Notes under the pieces: model-generated
Told to the model about the DNA's origin: nothing
Seen by the model: the letters and a program-made list of their open reading frames with translations, nothing else
The model's database searches: none
Shown here: piece after piece, positions 1-9,353 of the stretch
Layout of the letters: each line of letters begins with the position of its first letter
Numbering within the stretch: position 1 is the first letter of the stretch
Program-made: the position numbers and the translations under genes
Assembly (NCBI GenBank): GCA_022508565.1
Contig: JAFLUY010000002.1
Location: 32,001 to 96,000, forward strand
Direction of reading: 5' to 3'
DNA: 64,000 nt
DNA from: Erysipelotrichales bacterium
GTDB lineage: Bacteria; Bacillota_I; Bacilli_A; RF39; UBA660

Positions 1-483
1 TTTAGCTATGAAACACTTATATCTCTTATTTTAATATCGGTAGTAATGATCACTATTATATCTGATTGTAAGTATATGGTAATACTAGATGAAGTACTAA
101 TTATGGGAATGGTTTTCTTATTTATTACTATATTTTTTGGTTTTGGAGCTACGTATACATTAAGACATATTTTATCAGGATCTATACTTTTCCTAGTTAT
201 GCTTTGTGTAAAACTTATAGGTGATAAATCATTTAAACAAGAGTCTCTTGGTTGGGGGGACGTCAAACTTTCATTTCTAGCGGGTTTTATATTAGGTTTT
301 AAAATAGGTTTAGTTTATGTTTTCTTAGGTGCTATACTTGCACTTCCGTATGCTTTATATACAACCATAAAAAAGAATAATGGAATGATTCCCTTTGGAC
401 CATTTTTAGCACTAAGTATGTTAATTATATTTTGGAATAGCAATTTAATAATAAACTATATAAACATTTTATTAGGAGTATAA
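1..483 (+). CDS. Prepilin leader peptidase (A24 family), 3' part only
   Basis: The reading frame is open from the first base, so the 5' end lies outside the window; 160 residues remain. Family knowledge: A24 enzymes are membrane aspartic proteases that cut the leader peptide of type IV prepilins and pseudopilins. The two catalytic aspartates can be placed: D22 of the visible part in SDCKYMVILDE, and the GWGDVK motif with Asp near residue 87. The C-terminal signature IPFGPFLA and several hydrophobic helices fit. The DUF2207 gene starts 3 bp downstream, so they are probably co-transcribed. No recognisable pilin is in the window. Confidence 0.85.
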   Translation, partial: FSYETLISLILISVVMITIISDCKYMVILDEVLIMGMVFLFITIFFGFGATYTLRHILSGSILFLVMLCVKLIGDKSFKQESLGWGDVKLSFLAGFILGFKIGLVYVFLGAILALPYALYTTIKKNNGMIPFGPFLALSMLIIFWNSNLIINYINILLGV

Positions 484-486
484 TTT

Positions 487-2076
487 ATGAAAAAGTATCT
501 ATTATTAATCTTTACTTTATTTCTTTTTTCACCTAAAGTTTATGCTCTATCAATGATAAGTAACATGAATGTTAATATTGATATAGAAGAAAATGGAGTA
601 GCAAATTTTAGTGAAGAGTGGCAAATAAGCACTCAAAATAATAACTATTTTGAAAAAGAATTTTATGAAACTAATGATGCAGTTATAACTGATTTAGTTG
701 TTACTGATTCAAACAATTCAGTGTATACTTATCTTGAAAAGTTTGATTCATCAAGAAGTTTAGTCTATAATTTTCAAAATAAAAAAAATAAACAAAAGAT
801 TAGAATAATGACTAATGGTGGAACAACCAATCTTAATGTTAGCTATAAAGTTAGTGGTATTATTACTAAATTTGATGACGTTGAAGGCATAAATTGGTAT
901 TTACTATCAACTACTTCATCTCAAGAAATAACTTTATTAAATATATATATTTCAGGACCAATTGATTTTAGTTCAACTAATACAGCGCTTTATGGTCTTG
1001 GAAATAATGTAACAACTGGTTTTGAAGATGGTAAAATTCATATTACTTCATCAAATGTTAAACCAAATTCAAAAATAAAACTAATGGCTTCGATAAATGA
1101 TTATGAATTTGAAAATCATCAAATAATCTCAGGCACATTAGAAGATAATTACGAAAGTATTTCAAAAGCATCTCCAATACTAGGATATGTTAGAAATATT
1201 TTAGATAATATTGTAATTGTTATATTAATATTGATGGTTATTATTCTATTAATTATCTTTATAATTTATAAACTTCTTAAAAGAAATAAAATGGGTGATG
1301 ACTATAAAAAGATAATAACATACAATAATGAAAAATTTGTCGGTGAGTTAAGTACAGTTCCTTATGTCGACTTTCTTCCATGCAATAATGATCTTTATAA
1401 AATATATTTTATTGCGAACTATTTTAATATTATTAAACATAGGTCATCATTAGTTGGAGCACTTATTTTTAAATGGATAATTTCCGGTTTTATTGATTTA
1501 AAAATTGAAAATGATAAATATCATCTTATCTTAAAAGAAAATGTTAAATTTGAAAGAAACTTAGATCAAGAACTTTATGATATATTATTAAAATCTTCAA
1601 CTAACAATATAATTGATAACAATAAGTTAATCAGATATGCAAAAGAGGAAGATGAAGAGTTTATTGGTTGGTATGATAATGTTATTACATCTGTAATTAA
1701 AGATGAGTATGATAATGGTCATATACAAATTAAAGGAAGTAAAATAATTTTAAATAAAGAAGTATTTAATGAAGGTGTAAATATTCAAGGCTTAAAAAAA
1801 TATTTACTTAACTTCAATCAAGTACCTAGAAAAACTGAATTAACTGAAGATGTTTATAAAAACTTGCTTACAGTTTCTATATTACTAAGGGTAGATGAAA
1901 ACCTATATCAAGAAATATTAAGAAAAAGCCCTGATAATATTAATGCAAAACTTCTAGAGAATTTTTCAAAAGTAAAACCAATATACAATAATATTTATAG
2001 TACTGTATTTGAAGAATTTACTCATAAAAAACATAAAAGAAATTTAAAAATATATAATCCTGAAAAGAATAAGTAA
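487..2076 (+). CDS. DUF2207-type membrane protein
   Basis: 529 residues. A signal peptide ends near residue 20 (PKVYA). An extracytoplasmic beta-rich region of about 210 residues follows and fits the DUF2207 pattern (early NVNIDIEENGVANFSEEW). A strong TM helix lies at about 239-262, and then comes a Lys/Asn-rich C-terminal region of about 265 residues, probably cytosolic. Usual DUF2207 proteins have similar length but often end in a low-complexity tail, absent here. The molecular role of the family is not established. It starts 3 bp after the prepilin peptidase stop, which suggests one operon. Confidence 0.65.
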   Translation: MKKYLLLIFTLFLFSPKVYALSMISNMNVNIDIEENGVANFSEEWQISTQNNNYFEKEFYETNDAVITDLVVTDSNNSVYTYLEKFDSSRSLVYNFQNKKNKQKIRIMTNGGTTNLNVSYKVSGIITKFDDVEGINWYLLSTTSSQEITLLNIYISGPIDFSSTNTALYGLGNNVTTGFEDGKIHITSSNVKPNSKIKLMASINDYEFENHQIISGTLEDNYESISKASPILGYVRNILDNIVIVILILMVIILLIIFIIYKLLKRNKMGDDYKKIITYNNEKFVGELSTVPYVDFLPCNNDLYKIYFIANYFNIIKHRSSLVGALIFKWIISGFIDLKIENDKYHLILKENVKFERNLDQELYDILLKSSTNNIIDNNKLIRYAKEEDEEFIGWYDNVITSVIKDEYDNGHIQIKGSKIILNKEVFNEGVNIQGLKKYLLNFNQVPRKTELTEDVYKNLLTVSILLRVDENLYQEILRKSPDNINAKLLENFSKVKPIYNNIYSTVFEEFTHKKHKRNLKIYNPEKNK

Positions 2077-2213
2077 AGAAAGTAAAATGAATTATCGTTT
2101 TATTGACAATTTATAATTGGCATATATATAATTAATTTATATTGGATAATAAGTTATAATTACTTAGGTTTAACCATATAAAATATAAATAGTAGAAGAA
2201 AAGAGGTAAATAT

Positions 2214-2699
2214 ATGAATTGTAAAAGATGTGGTGCACTGCTAACTCCAAATGATAAATTTTGTTCTGCTTGTGGAGCTCCTGTGACAAATACAAACGCA
2301 GAACCAGCTGTTGTTGCTGAGCCGGAGATTACTCAAGGCATGGAAGTAAATCCAGAACCAATAACAACTGATGTACCAGCAACCGATATTAATGTTCAAC
2401 CAGATATTACTGATGCTCCAGTAGCAACTACTGCGAATATTTTAAATCAACCACCTGAAATTAATCCAGTATCAGAAGTATCTCAAGTATCATCAGCAGA
2501 TATTAATCCTGCAATGGCCCAAATGAACACTAATGAAGTTGTTGAAAATCAAGAGGTTAATGTTGCTCAACAACCTGAAACAACTAATCAACCTGAGGCT
2601 ACTAAGAAAAAAACAATAAATAAAAATTTAGTTTTTGTTTTAGTAGGTTTAATAGCGGTAGTTATTGTGGCTGTTGTTATAACATTAATAACAAAATAG
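2214..2699 (+). CDS. Zinc-ribbon, single-pass membrane protein
   Basis: 161 residues. An N-terminal zinc ribbon has four cysteines, C3/C6 and C17/C20 (MNCKRCG and FCSACG), followed by about 110 residues of Pro/Glu/Val/Thr-rich, probably disordered linker, a KKK stop-transfer cluster and a C-terminal TM helix at about 138-159. This tail-anchored layout puts the zinc ribbon in the cytosol. Such small zinc-ribbon proteins are common in low-GC Gram-positives and usually have no known function. The start is supported by the GAGGTAAAT ribosome-binding site. It has its own terminator. Confidence 0.7.
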   Translation: MNCKRCGALLTPNDKFCSACGAPVTNTNAEPAVVAEPEITQGMEVNPEPITTDVPATDINVQPDITDAPVATTANILNQPPEINPVSEVSQVSSADINPAMAQMNTNEVVENQEVNVAQQPETTNQPEATKKKTINKNLVFVLVGLIAVVIVAVVITLITK

Positions 2700-2756
2700 T
2701 TTAACTATTTAGAAAAATTATAATAAAACAATTGTTATTATAAATATAAATTTAGT

Positions 2757-2790
2757 AGAGAATAGGTTTTTTATCTGTTCTCTTTATTTG
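2757..2790 (+). terminator. Rho-independent terminator
   Basis: An 8-bp stem GAGAATAG (2758-2765) / CTGTTCTC (2775-2782), with one wobble pair, is followed by a T-rich tract. It ends the zinc-ribbon gene transcript. Confidence 0.7.
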
Positions 2791-2846
2791 TCTTTTTTTA
2801 TAAAAAATGGTAAAATAATCCAAGTTTTAAAAAAAGAGGGGTTTTT

Positions 2847-3539
2847 ATGATAGTAAAACATTATGTAGGAAGTTTATTTTGCTTTGATAAAGATGACTTG
2901 GAAAAATCAGTTCAAAATGCGTTAAAAACATTTGGCTATGACTTAGATACTTATTTTTCTCGAGTATATTCATTTTGCAAATTAGTTATGGAACGTGAAG
3001 ATTCTAAGGAGATTAAAGCTGAACTAAGAAGAAAAGATTTAAAACTATTTATAAGTTATTTAGATGTATTTGAACAAATTATTGCCAATACTAGGGGTAA
3101 ATACACTTGTAGAGTTATAAATTATTGTTTTGATATGATGTATAAAACTACAATATTTGCAAAAGATTTTGTTAAGCCAAAAGACTTTGATCCAGCTGCT
3201 ATAAAAGATAGAAGCGAGTTTGCAGATTACGAATACTATTTTAATTGGTTTGGTTATTATTTGTTAGAAGATGAATCATTTTTACAAGAAGAAATATTTG
3301 AAAGATTTGATGAGTTATTTCCTAATTCTTTAAAATCATATAAAAAGAAACTTTATGAAAAACTAAGAGATAATCTTATCAATATAATATATAACTATTA
3401 CTGCATATATATAAGAAGCCTATATAAAGTAGAAAATAGGCTAAAATATGAACAGTTATGGACTTATAAAAATAATATGTTTATTAGTTTGGATCAAAAG
3501 ACTAATCGTAGGCATGGTAGAATCTATTATGAAAATTAA
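2847..3539 (+). CDS. Hypothetical protein, 230 aa
   Basis: Function not recognised. A good ribosome-binding site (GAGGGG) precedes the ATG. The predicted protein is soluble, charged and mostly helical, rich in Tyr, Phe, Lys and Glu, without signal peptide or TM segment. The C-terminal third is Tyr-rich (YNYYCIYIRSLY). No metal or nucleotide motif is visible. It is monocistronic and converges on the next gene, sharing a bidirectional terminator. Confidence 0.6.
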   Translation: MIVKHYVGSLFCFDKDDLEKSVQNALKTFGYDLDTYFSRVYSFCKLVMEREDSKEIKAELRRKDLKLFISYLDVFEQIIANTRGKYTCRVINYCFDMMYKTTIFAKDFVKPKDFDPAAIKDRSEFADYEYYFNWFGYYLLEDESFLQEEIFERFDELFPNSLKSYKKKLYEKLRDNLINIIYNYYCIYIRSLYKVENRLKYEQLWTYKNNMFISLDQKTNRRHGRIYYEN

Positions 3540-3540
3540 A

Positions 3541-3562
3541 AACAAGGAATAATCCTTGTTTT
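3541..3562. terminator. Bidirectional terminator between convergent genes
   Basis: A perfect 8-bp stem AACAAGGA (3541-3548) / TCCTTGTT (3553-3560), A-rich on the left and T-rich on the right, can serve both converging genes. Confidence 0.8.
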
Positions 3563-4433
3563 ATTTTCGAATAGGAACCTTTGGAGCTTCTTCAAAGCTT
3601 CCATGGAACCCAATACTATCTAAGTATTGTCTAAACAACGCTATTTTTAATATCTCATGTCTTCTATAAAATTGATAACATTTATCTTCCGCTAAATATA
3701 ATGCCTCTTGTAAATCACTATTTAAAACCTTCGATATAATTTTCGGCTCAAATAGTTTTTCAAATGTTTCTTTATCAAATACTGCCTTATTAGAAATATC
3801 TATTATTCTATTTTCAATAGCATCATATGTGTAAGAATGATAATACAGTCCAGTGAATAACCTACAACATAGAGAAGTAATTGCATAAAAATCTTTATAT
3901 GTTTCATCATTACCCATAAACCATACATGAGCATGGCACCCAGAATTAATTTTTTTATTTTTTATATATGAAAGCATATCAGGATTATTTTTAAAATAAG
4001 AATTAATTAATTCAAATTCAATACTTCCAAGTGTTTCACTTAGTATTGTGAATTTATCTTTTCCGTTAAAAGTTATATCTAAAATATCTGGAGAACCTAA
4101 ATAGGTTTTTATGACATTTTCATTCTTATTTGGGTCTTTTAAATAAGCTAAATTAAATATGGCTTCTAAAACTTCAGTAGGAAGAAAGTAATTATATTTA
4201 TTTAGTATTTCAAAAAACATTTTTGTATATTCAGTATTGTAAATATGTTTTTTCTTTAATTCTATAAATCTTTGAATACCTGAATCTTCTTTAAGTTCAA
4301 TAGGTAAATTAGTAACACTTAAAAATTCACTTATTACATTACCAGCTATTTGTGCTTCAAGTCTTTTACTTGAATACTCATATTTTTTTAATAGCTCATC
4401 GCCAATATCAAATAAAAGTTTATCTAATGCCAT
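3561..4433 (-). CDS. Hypothetical protein, 290 aa
   Basis: Not recognised. A soluble, mainly helical protein with no signal peptide or TM helix. The start is supported by an AGGAGG-type site just upstream on the minus strand (plus-strand tacctcctt after 4433). A small motif, CHAHVWF, near residue 167 and a nearby CC pair stand out but do not identify a family. The transcript is monocistronic; its 3' end meets the bidirectional terminator. Confidence 0.6.
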   Translation of the reverse strand: MALDKLLFDIGDELLKKYEYSSKRLEAQIAGNVISEFLSVTNLPIELKEDSGIQRFIELKKKHIYNTEYTKMFFEILNKYNYFLPTEVLEAIFNLAYLKDPNKNENVIKTYLGSPDILDITFNGKDKFTILSETLGSIEFELINSYFKNNPDMLSYIKNKKINSGCHAHVWFMGNDETYKDFYAITSLCCRLFTGLYYHSYTYDAIENRIIDISNKAVFDKETFEKLFEPKIISKVLNSDLQEALYLAEDKCYQFYRRHEILKIALFRQYLDSIGFHGSFEEAPKVPIRK

Positions 4434-4599
4434 AATTACCTCCTTGTTGTATTTAATTAAGTCGCATTATATTTTAACATAAATTCTTTAAGAGTTAAAT
4501 AAAAAAACTAGTGATTTTTAAAATAATCTATGTTAAAATAATCTTATAAATTAGAGAATGGTAAAGGGGTTAATTTGTTACATTTCAGGGAGGTAAAAT

Positions 4600-5790
4600 A
4601 TGGACAAATTAACAATTGATGTGGTAGGTATTACTACTACAGATAAAGAGATAATAAAAAATACAACTCTAAAACAACTTGAACTAAATGGAGGTCATTC
4701 AGCAAATATTTGTTATACACAAAAAGATTATGAAGAGATAATAAAAGAGCCAGAGGAAAAAACATTACAGAGAGCTGAAGATAATAAAGGTAATAAACAT
4801 CATTCTGTATTTGGTCATGATACTGTACAATTATATATTAAGGGAATACCAAAATTACTCGTAATGATGTTAAATAATGAAAAAGAATATAATACTTCTG
4901 AAAAATCAGGTAGATATACAATTATGTATGGAGCTGATGAAGAAAATGAATTATATAATGAGTGGAAAGAAATTTTCGAACGTGTAATTAAAGAAACTTA
5001 CCCAAATGAAGAATATTTAACTGATGATATGATTAGTAAAAAAGCAAAAGAAAACGCCAGATATTTATTATCAGTATTTATGAAAACAAAGCTAAAATAC
5101 AGTACATCATTTAGACAATTAAATTATATATATGATTTTACTGAAAAAATGATTAATGAGCCAACAACAAATCCATTAAAAATTGCTCTAAGACCTTACT
5201 TAGAAGAATTTAGAGATGTTTTATATTCAACAGGTTTTATAACAAAAGGTATTAAAGATTATCGTAATAGACATTTCTCATTAATCGAAGATGACAATAC
5301 ATTCGATGATCATTTTAGTAGAAGTTATTCTGTAAACTATGATGCATCAATTCCAGCTTTAGCAGACTTACTAAGACATAGAACACTAGATTATTCTTTC
5401 TCGCTTAAGGAGAAAATGGAATATTTTGTTCCACCAATTATCAGAGATAAACCAGATTTAGTTGATAAATGGTTAAATGATATTTCTAGTTTATCTGATT
5501 TTCCACAAGGAATGATTGTAAATGTTAATGAAACTGGTAAATATGAAGATTTCATACTAAAAATGTATGAAAGAATGTGTACTGCTCCACAACTTGAAGT
5601 AATGCAAATTACAAAAGAGACATTAGCAAAATATATTAAAGCAGTATCAGAATCGCCTAGTGAAAATGATAGAAAGATTTATGAACAATTATTAAGATAT
5701 AATAATGGAGCTCGTTGTACTTTCCCTGGCTTCGTTTGTCCAAAACCTTGTAAGTTTAAAGAGGGAGTAGAACTAAGAAGAAAAATATAA
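4600..5790 (+). CDS. Divergent ThyX-like (FAD-dependent thymidylate synthase-like) protein
   Basis: 396 residues, about twice the usual ThyX length of 210-260. ThyX makes dTMP from dUMP using FAD and methylenetetrahydrofolate. The N-terminal half looks like ThyX: HHSVFGHDTVQLYIKGI followed by SEKSGRY, but the RHR that normally precedes this motif reads NNE. A segment near 165-180 resembles the helix that follows in ThyX. The C-terminal half has a separate LRHRTLDYSFSL near residues 257-268. It may be a duplicated or rearranged ThyX fold; catalysis is uncertain. The start is supported by GGGAGG. Confidence 0.55.
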   Translation: MDKLTIDVVGITTTDKEIIKNTTLKQLELNGGHSANICYTQKDYEEIIKEPEEKTLQRAEDNKGNKHHSVFGHDTVQLYIKGIPKLLVMMLNNEKEYNTSEKSGRYTIMYGADEENELYNEWKEIFERVIKETYPNEEYLTDDMISKKAKENARYLLSVFMKTKLKYSTSFRQLNYIYDFTEKMINEPTTNPLKIALRPYLEEFRDVLYSTGFITKGIKDYRNRHFSLIEDDNTFDDHFSRSYSVNYDASIPALADLLRHRTLDYSFSLKEKMEYFVPPIIRDKPDLVDKWLNDISSLSDFPQGMIVNVNETGKYEDFILKMYERMCTAPQLEVMQITKETLAKYIKAVSESPSENDRKIYEQLLRYNNGARCTFPGFVCPKPCKFKEGVELRRKI

Positions 5791-5800
5791 TTACTAACAT

Positions 5801-5832
5801 AGGAACTTAATATAAGTTCCTTTTTATTTTTT
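5801..5832 (+). terminator. Rho-independent terminator
   Basis: An 8-bp stem AGGAACTT (5801-5808) / AAGTTCCT (5814-5821) is followed by a run of T. Confidence 0.8.
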
Positions 5833-5898
5833 ACTTAAAAGCTTATTTGACTTTAATCTTTCTTATATTTATAATATCAATCAAAAAAAGGAGTTTTT

Positions 5899-6609
5899 AT
5901 GCAATATTATAACCATCATGGACAATTAGTTGAATATGATTCCGGTAAAAGCAATAAACAATTAAGTGGTTGTACTGCAACTGCCTACTTTTTTGATGAT
6001 TATGTCTTTAAAGAATATTTTGATTGTGTAAAAGCTTACCGAATTAAATATAAAATATTTAATCTTATGAACTCTATAAAGAATCGACATATAGCTCGTA
6101 TTGATGAATTATTAATGTACACAGACAAATATCATTCAAATATGAATAGTGAGACAAATTTTTTAATAAATGATGCTGATGCTTACGTTATGCCTGTTTA
6201 TTATTCAGATGGCAGTAATATACTAGATAAGGATATGGAATATAATTTTCAAATGATATCTGAACTAGATCAATTAATTCAGCATCTAACTCATATGAAA
6301 ATATTAATTGCGGATGTTAAAACAGACAATGCCATTATTCAAGAAAATAATATTGTTTTAATTGATTGGGATTTATTTTCTATTTGTGATAATTTCGGTT
6401 TTGAAACTTTATTAGAATACAACCGTGAAAGGTTAAATACATTCTTCTTTGATTTATTTTCAGATTCTTCACCTATATCAAGAGATACAGATATAATTAT
6501 TAACTTAGAAAAAAGTGTAGAAATAAAACAAAGTTTATTATCGCAGGAACAAATTAAAGGATTGAAAAAATATAAAACAATGCGAGAATACTTAAATCAT
6601 TATCAATAA
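5899..6609 (+). CDS. Protein-kinase-fold protein
   Basis: 236 residues, cytosolic. Kinase-fold landmarks are present in order: a glycine-containing N-lobe with a candidate ATP lysine K38 (VFKEYF), a catalytic-loop segment ADVKTDNAII with D139, K141 and N144, and a metal-binding motif DWD at 156-158 in place of DFG. The HRD histidine is missing. This resembles small lipopolysaccharide-kinase or aminoglycoside-phosphotransferase-like kinases more than Ser/Thr kinases with TM domains. The substrate is unknown. It is monocistronic, with a GGAG ribosome-binding site. Confidence 0.6.
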   Translation: MQYYNHHGQLVEYDSGKSNKQLSGCTATAYFFDDYVFKEYFDCVKAYRIKYKIFNLMNSIKNRHIARIDELLMYTDKYHSNMNSETNFLINDADAYVMPVYYSDGSNILDKDMEYNFQMISELDQLIQHLTHMKILIADVKTDNAIIQENNIVLIDWDLFSICDNFGFETLLEYNRERLNTFFFDLFSDSSPISRDTDIIINLEKSVEIKQSLLSQEQIKGLKKYKTMREYLNHYQ

Positions 6610-6738
6610 AAATAATTAAATAACATAAAAATCCGATAGAGATATCAGTTTTTTTACACTAATTATTATTTTTGTATTAAACTTTATTATTTATTATATT
6701 ATAATGTAAATAGTTAAAAATAATAATGGGTTGATTAT

Positions 6739-7971
6739 ATGAAAAACAAAAATGATGAAACAATAATAAAAAATAAACATAGCAAAATGATGATTATTAT
6801 ATCTATAATAATCATATGTTTAGTTGCTTTAGCTTTTTTTATTATGCTTATATCCAATGAAAATAAAGAAAAGTTAGCTAAATATAATAAAGAAATAAAG
6901 AAGATTCAAATTCAAAACAGTAAATCTATTATAGATTTTAATGATACTATTGAGTATAAAACAAAATGGACTTATGAGGAATTATTAAATAATTTAGTTG
7001 ATGAAAGTAAGTTAAGTGATAATACTAAAATTAAGATATTAGTAAATGATGAAGAGTTTAATAACTCATCTATATTAGAATTTGACACAGTTGGTAATTA
7101 TGAAATAGTAATATACTTAACTAAAGAATATAGGTATAAAATAACAAAAGAAATAATTGAAAATATTGAAGTAAAAAAAGAAGTCATTTTAAATGTAGAA
7201 GATACAATCTATCCAGTTATTGAAGGTGTTAGCAATAAAACAATTACTGTTGGGGATACGATTGATTTATTAAACGGAATAAGTGCTACTGATGAAATAG
7301 AAGGAAAGCTAGCTCTACAAATAGAAGGAGAGATAGATACAAATAAAGTTGGAACATATACCATTAAAGTTTTTGCAACAGATGTAAATGGTAACAGAAC
7401 TGATAAAGAATTTACCGTAACTGTTAAAGAAAAGACTACTACTAACAGTGGCTCAAGTAATAGTAAAACAACAACCACAAAAAAGATAACTACAAAAGCA
7501 AGTAGTTCGGGAAGTAGTTCAAGCACTTGTATATATACTAAAACTTTAGGTAAACGAGGATATAACAGAAATGATAAAGATGCTTGTGAAAAAGATAAAC
7601 AGGCTAGTGCTATTGCTAAACAAATAGCCAATTCTATTTTAGCGAAAGGATATAAAACGGATTTAGAGAAGGTTTCATCAGCAGCGCAAGAAGTCGCTTC
7701 TTATTATGTTAGAGAAAATCATACGGAATCCGGATTAGATTATAGGACTCCATATGGATTATTTGTTCTTCATACTGCTTCATGTGCAGGTTGTACAAGA
7801 GCTTTAATTCAAGTTTTAGAGTATATGGGATTTACTAATATAACTCATGCAAATCCTAATAGCTGGACTCATCAATGGGTAAAACTAACTATGGACGGCC
7901 AAGTAGGATACGCTGATGGACAAGTTGGTTGGGCTGGATATGGATGTCATCCGTCAGATGATAATTGTTAA
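6739..7971 (+). CDS. Membrane-anchored protein with DUF5011/Ig-like and transglutaminase-like domains
   Basis: 410 residues. An N-terminal TM anchor lies at about 17-40 with a Lys-rich cytosolic tip. Then come an extracellular spacer, an Ig-like DUF5011 domain at about 155-230 (DTIYPVIEGV to FTVTVK), and a Ser/Thr/Lys-rich linker. The C-terminal domain has a transglutaminase-type triad: C352 (CAGCTRAL), H378 (WTHQWVK) and D393 (GYADGQ). Family knowledge: such domains are Cys proteases, peptide crosslinkers or protein ligases. A wall or surface role is inferred. Extra cysteines (C349 and the C-terminal pair) could form disulfides. Confidence 0.7.
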   Translation: MKNKNDETIIKNKHSKMMIIISIIIICLVALAFFIMLISNENKEKLAKYNKEIKKIQIQNSKSIIDFNDTIEYKTKWTYEELLNNLVDESKLSDNTKIKILVNDEEFNNSSILEFDTVGNYEIVIYLTKEYRYKITKEIIENIEVKKEVILNVEDTIYPVIEGVSNKTITVGDTIDLLNGISATDEIEGKLALQIEGEIDTNKVGTYTIKVFATDVNGNRTDKEFTVTVKEKTTTNSGSSNSKTTTTKKITTKASSSGSSSSTCIYTKTLGKRGYNRNDKDACEKDKQASAIAKQIANSILAKGYKTDLEKVSSAAQEVASYYVRENHTESGLDYRTPYGLFVLHTASCAGCTRALIQVLEYMGFTNITHANPNSWTHQWVKLTMDGQVGYADGQVGWAGYGCHPSDDNC

Positions 7972-7978
7972 ATATATT

Positions 7979-8006
7979 AGAGAGTTCAAATACTCTCTTT
8001 TTTTAT
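7979..8006 (+). terminator. Rho-independent terminator
   Basis: A 7-bp stem AGAGAGT (7979-7985) / ACTCTCT (7992-7998) followed by T7. Confidence 0.8.
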
Positions 8007-8090
8007 TATAGTTTAGTATTAAATTTTAATAATTAAAATAGTATAATTATGTTAAGTAACTTATCTTATGATTTCTTAGGGTGATGGATA

Positions 8091-9263
8091 ATGAGGAATT
8101 TAGAAAAAATATATAAAAAGAATACATTGTTTATAATAATGATGGGAATAACAGGCTTTTGTTTTGGACTTTTAGATTGGGATAGCAATTTAGTTGATTT
8201 ATTTTACTTAAAGTATAATAACGCGTTTTTGGTATCTATCATATCAGCAAATATAGGCACTGCAAAACTTTTAGCGACATTAATTTGTATAAAAATTAAC
8301 ACATCAAATAAACCTAACTTTATTTTTTCAACATGCATGATATTATCTTCATTAATAGCACTAATTACAGCCATATGTTTTGATTATGAATTTATTATAT
8401 TATTTATAATAACTTACCTATTAGAGGTGTTGGTACTGGAAATTTATTCGGGATATAACTACGCATATGCATTTAACTCTTTACCAGAAGAAAGAGCGAT
8501 GGATGCTCATTCCAAAAGAATATCTGTGTTTAAAGTCGTTCAAGCAACAGGCATAGCAGCAGCAGGATTTATTTGCGCAAGATACATTAATAATGCCTTT
8601 TTAATTATATCAATATTAGCGATGGCTGTTTTTGCAATTGCAATTGCTTTGGTTACACAAGTTAAAAATTTTCCTAAAACAAAAGATACAAAGCAAGATA
8701 ACCTTGTAAAAAAGTTAAACATATTTAATTATACAGAATATTTTAGAAAGTGGTTTTTCATCCGTCTATTAGGAAAATTTGCTTTATCATCATTAATAGT
8801 TTTATTATCATTAAGAATTATAGATAATGGACTAAATATTATCACTTTAAAAACTGTTAAAAGTTTAGAATGGATTTTAAGTGGTATAGGATTCTTTTTA
8901 TCAAGCTATTTTATACGAAAAAAGATAATTGTAAAAGGAGATGTTTTCTTAAAATTATCAATAGCAATTCTACTGCCTTTAACTTTCATTTATCCAAATG
9001 TTATATTCGTTATAATATTATTAGATGGAATATTAAATCCGTTTAATACAATGTCTCATTTAGAAATGTTAAGATATGATTCTGATAATATAAATGTTCC
9101 ACAAAAAGATATGCTAATTAATCTGGCTGGATATATTGCAAAAATGATTTCCGCTTACGTTCTGCTAAATATTAATAAAAATATATCTCTAATTGTTATT
9201 ATTACAATATTATTAATAAGTACATTTTTTGAATACAAATTATATAAAACAAAAAAATCTTAA
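8091..9263 (+). CDS. MFS-like transporter
   Basis: 390 residues with about 12 hydrophobic segments and a long polar central loop near 205-220, the usual two-bundle MFS plan. Classical MFS motif A (GxxxDRxGR) is not obvious, so it is a divergent member. No substrate can be assigned. The start is supported by an AGGGTGATGG ribosome-binding site. The AraC regulator that follows 90 bp later in the same direction could control it, but each gene seems to have its own promoter. Confidence 0.55.
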   Translation: MRNLEKIYKKNTLFIIMMGITGFCFGLLDWDSNLVDLFYLKYNNAFLVSIISANIGTAKLLATLICIKINTSNKPNFIFSTCMILSSLIALITAICFDYEFIILFIITYLLEVLVLEIYSGYNYAYAFNSLPEERAMDAHSKRISVFKVVQATGIAAAGFICARYINNAFLIISILAMAVFAIAIALVTQVKNFPKTKDTKQDNLVKKLNIFNYTEYFRKWFFIRLLGKFALSSLIVLLSLRIIDNGLNIITLKTVKSLEWILSGIGFFLSSYFIRKKIIVKGDVFLKLSIAILLPLTFIYPNVIFVIILLDGILNPFNTMSHLEMLRYDSDNINVPQKDMLINLAGYIAKMISAYVLLNINKNISLIVIITILLISTFFEYKLYKTKKS

Positions 9264-9353
9264 TATTAATAGAAGAATGGAATACCATAAATTGAATAAG
9301 CTTTTTTTAAAATGTTTTGTAACTATGATATAATTGTATTTAGGAGATAATTT

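Noticed and set aside
7209-7631. A 140-codon minus-strand ORF
   Set aside because: It is antisense to the Ig-like and linker region of the transglutaminase-like gene and has no homology signals or ribosome-binding site.
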